From an uncultured Eubacteriales bacterium (GTDB lineage: Bacteria > Bacillota > Clostridia > Christensenellales > Christensenellaceae), in assembly GCA_900554725.1 (NCBI GenBank), contig USII01000079.1:1-5573 (forward strand): 5,573 nucleotides of DNA, in the 5' to 3' direction. The notes beneath the pieces were generated by a model. It was not told the DNA's origin, made no database searches, and saw only the letters and a list, made by a program, of their open reading frames with translations. The translations under genes were made by a program, and so were the position numbers. Shown here piece by piece: positions 5,176-5,573 of the stretch (position 1 is its first letter; every line of letters starts with the position of its first letter).

Positions 5176-5573
5176 CTAATCGATCTCAATCTGAATGGAG
5201 GAGCATTTCCCGCTATTGCATTTGCTTTCCAAAACACTGCAAGCCGCAACTCCCAGGGTAATATCCTGCAATGCCTCCAGCACAATTTTATCCCCAGCTT
5301 TGGAAATGGGCGCCTCTACCGAAATGCTGCCGTCTGCGCCGATTTTTGTGTGCATAAACAGATTGAGCGGCACAATGATGGCGCGCTGCTCCCCCAGGGC
5401 ATGATTGATATTATCAAAACAATTGGGATGCCCTTCGCCGTTGTGATAGAAAAAATCATACATTTCTGGACGACAGCATGGGTGAAGCAGATCATGCTCC
5501 CCAACATCGTCAGAAAGAATTTTCATCATGGGCTGGTATCGGTTTGTGTAAACAATATCTCCAACCTTTCGCT
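5176..5573 (-). CDS. DUF1989 / urea carboxylase-associated family protein, N-terminus cut by window edge
   Basis: The C-terminal 131 codons are visible; the frame stays open to the window edge, so the Met at 5529 is internal (preceded by GDIVYTNRYQP). Family members are usually about 190-280 residues. Family hallmarks in order: GDIVYTNRYQPMMKI, DDVGEHDLLHPCC, EGHPNCFDNI, PLNLFMHTKIGADGSI, EAPISKAGDKI, and a C-terminal ACSV...CNSGKCSSIQIEI. Several cysteines (CC, PNC, AC, CN, KC) are retained, which is typical. Known relatives include the proteins next to urea carboxylase and, in Pseudomonas, the carboxyguanidine deiminase subunits CgdA and CgdB. No urea or guanidine carboxylase gene is visible here, so the substrate is unknown. 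It lies 164 bases upstream of pduL on the same strand. Read-through between them is possible, but pduL has its own promoter. Confidence 0.9.
   Translation of the reverse strand, partial: RKVGDIVYTNRYQPMMKILSDDVGEHDLLHPCCRPEMYDFFYHNGEGHPNCFDNINHALGEQRAIIVPLNLFMHTKIGADGSISVEAPISKAGDKIVLEALQDITLGVAACSVLESKCNSGKCSSIQIEID

Noticed and set aside
4451..5179. A 242-codon open frame on the plus strand opposite pduL
   Set aside because: It lies antisense to a gene with all PduL metal-binding motifs and a strong RBS. Its translation has no recognisable domain and it has no ribosome binding site of note.
5153..5180. TTGACA followed by GCTAAT on the plus strand as a promoter
   Set aside because: It would read antisense into the DUF1989 gene. 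The spacing is 16 with a poor -10, and the TTGACA is explained by the inverted repeat arm.
5522..5529. Start of the DUF1989 gene at the double Met (5529)
   Set aside because: The frame continues upstream without a stop to the window edge, and those residues (GDIVYTNRYQP) match the conserved family motif.

Overview
The window looks like a chromosomal housekeeping and accessory stretch from an anaerobic, low-to-moderate G+C Firmicute, most likely a gut-type Clostridia. The support is the Clostridia-like gene set (PepT, PduL, a HEAT-repeat DNA alkylation repair protein, a DUF1989 protein), strong AGGAGG-type ribosome binding sites, sigma-A-like promoters and classic U-tract terminators. Base composition is slightly above half G+C by eye. 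The exact genus cannot be read from the sequence.

Layout, left to right. (1) 1-1983, plus strand: the C-terminal three quarters of a P-type cation-transporting ATPase, cut by the left edge and followed by a hairpin terminator. (2) 2176-3393, plus: a complete peptidase T (pepT) with its own extended -10 promoter and its own terminator. (3) 3494-4222, plus: a complete AlkD-like DNA alkylation repair protein that starts at TTG. (4) 4223-4432: a 210-base convergent intergenic region. It holds a hairpin overlapping the end of the alkylation-repair gene, a possible 16-codon ORF with a purine-rich leader, and a perfect 16-bp inverted repeat that forms a bidirectional terminator. (5) 4433-5011, minus: a complete phosphate propanoyltransferase (pduL) with a strong RBS and a TTGACA promoter. 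(6) 5012-5175: an intergenic region with an imperfect long inverted repeat and repeated GTCAAC/GTTGAC hexamers. (7) 5176-5573, minus: the C-terminal part of a DUF1989 (urea carboxylase-associated family) protein, cut by the right edge.

The plus-strand genes appear to be separate transcription units, because terminators separate the first three. They share no obvious pathway: ion transport, tripeptide breakdown, DNA base repair. The minus-strand genes could be metabolically linked (acyl-phosphate/acyl-CoA exchange and a DUF1989 enzyme), but pduL has its own promoter, so a shared operon is not established. PduL has no N-terminal extension of the microcompartment-targeting kind and no shell genes nearby, so it most likely acts as a cytosolic phosphotransacylase in acetate or propionate formation.

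I found no convincing new multi-gene system. The points most worth a second look are the altered ion-site residues of the P-type ATPase, the small convergent intergenic region with its possible mini-ORF and minus-strand small RNA, and the repeat structure upstream of pduL.
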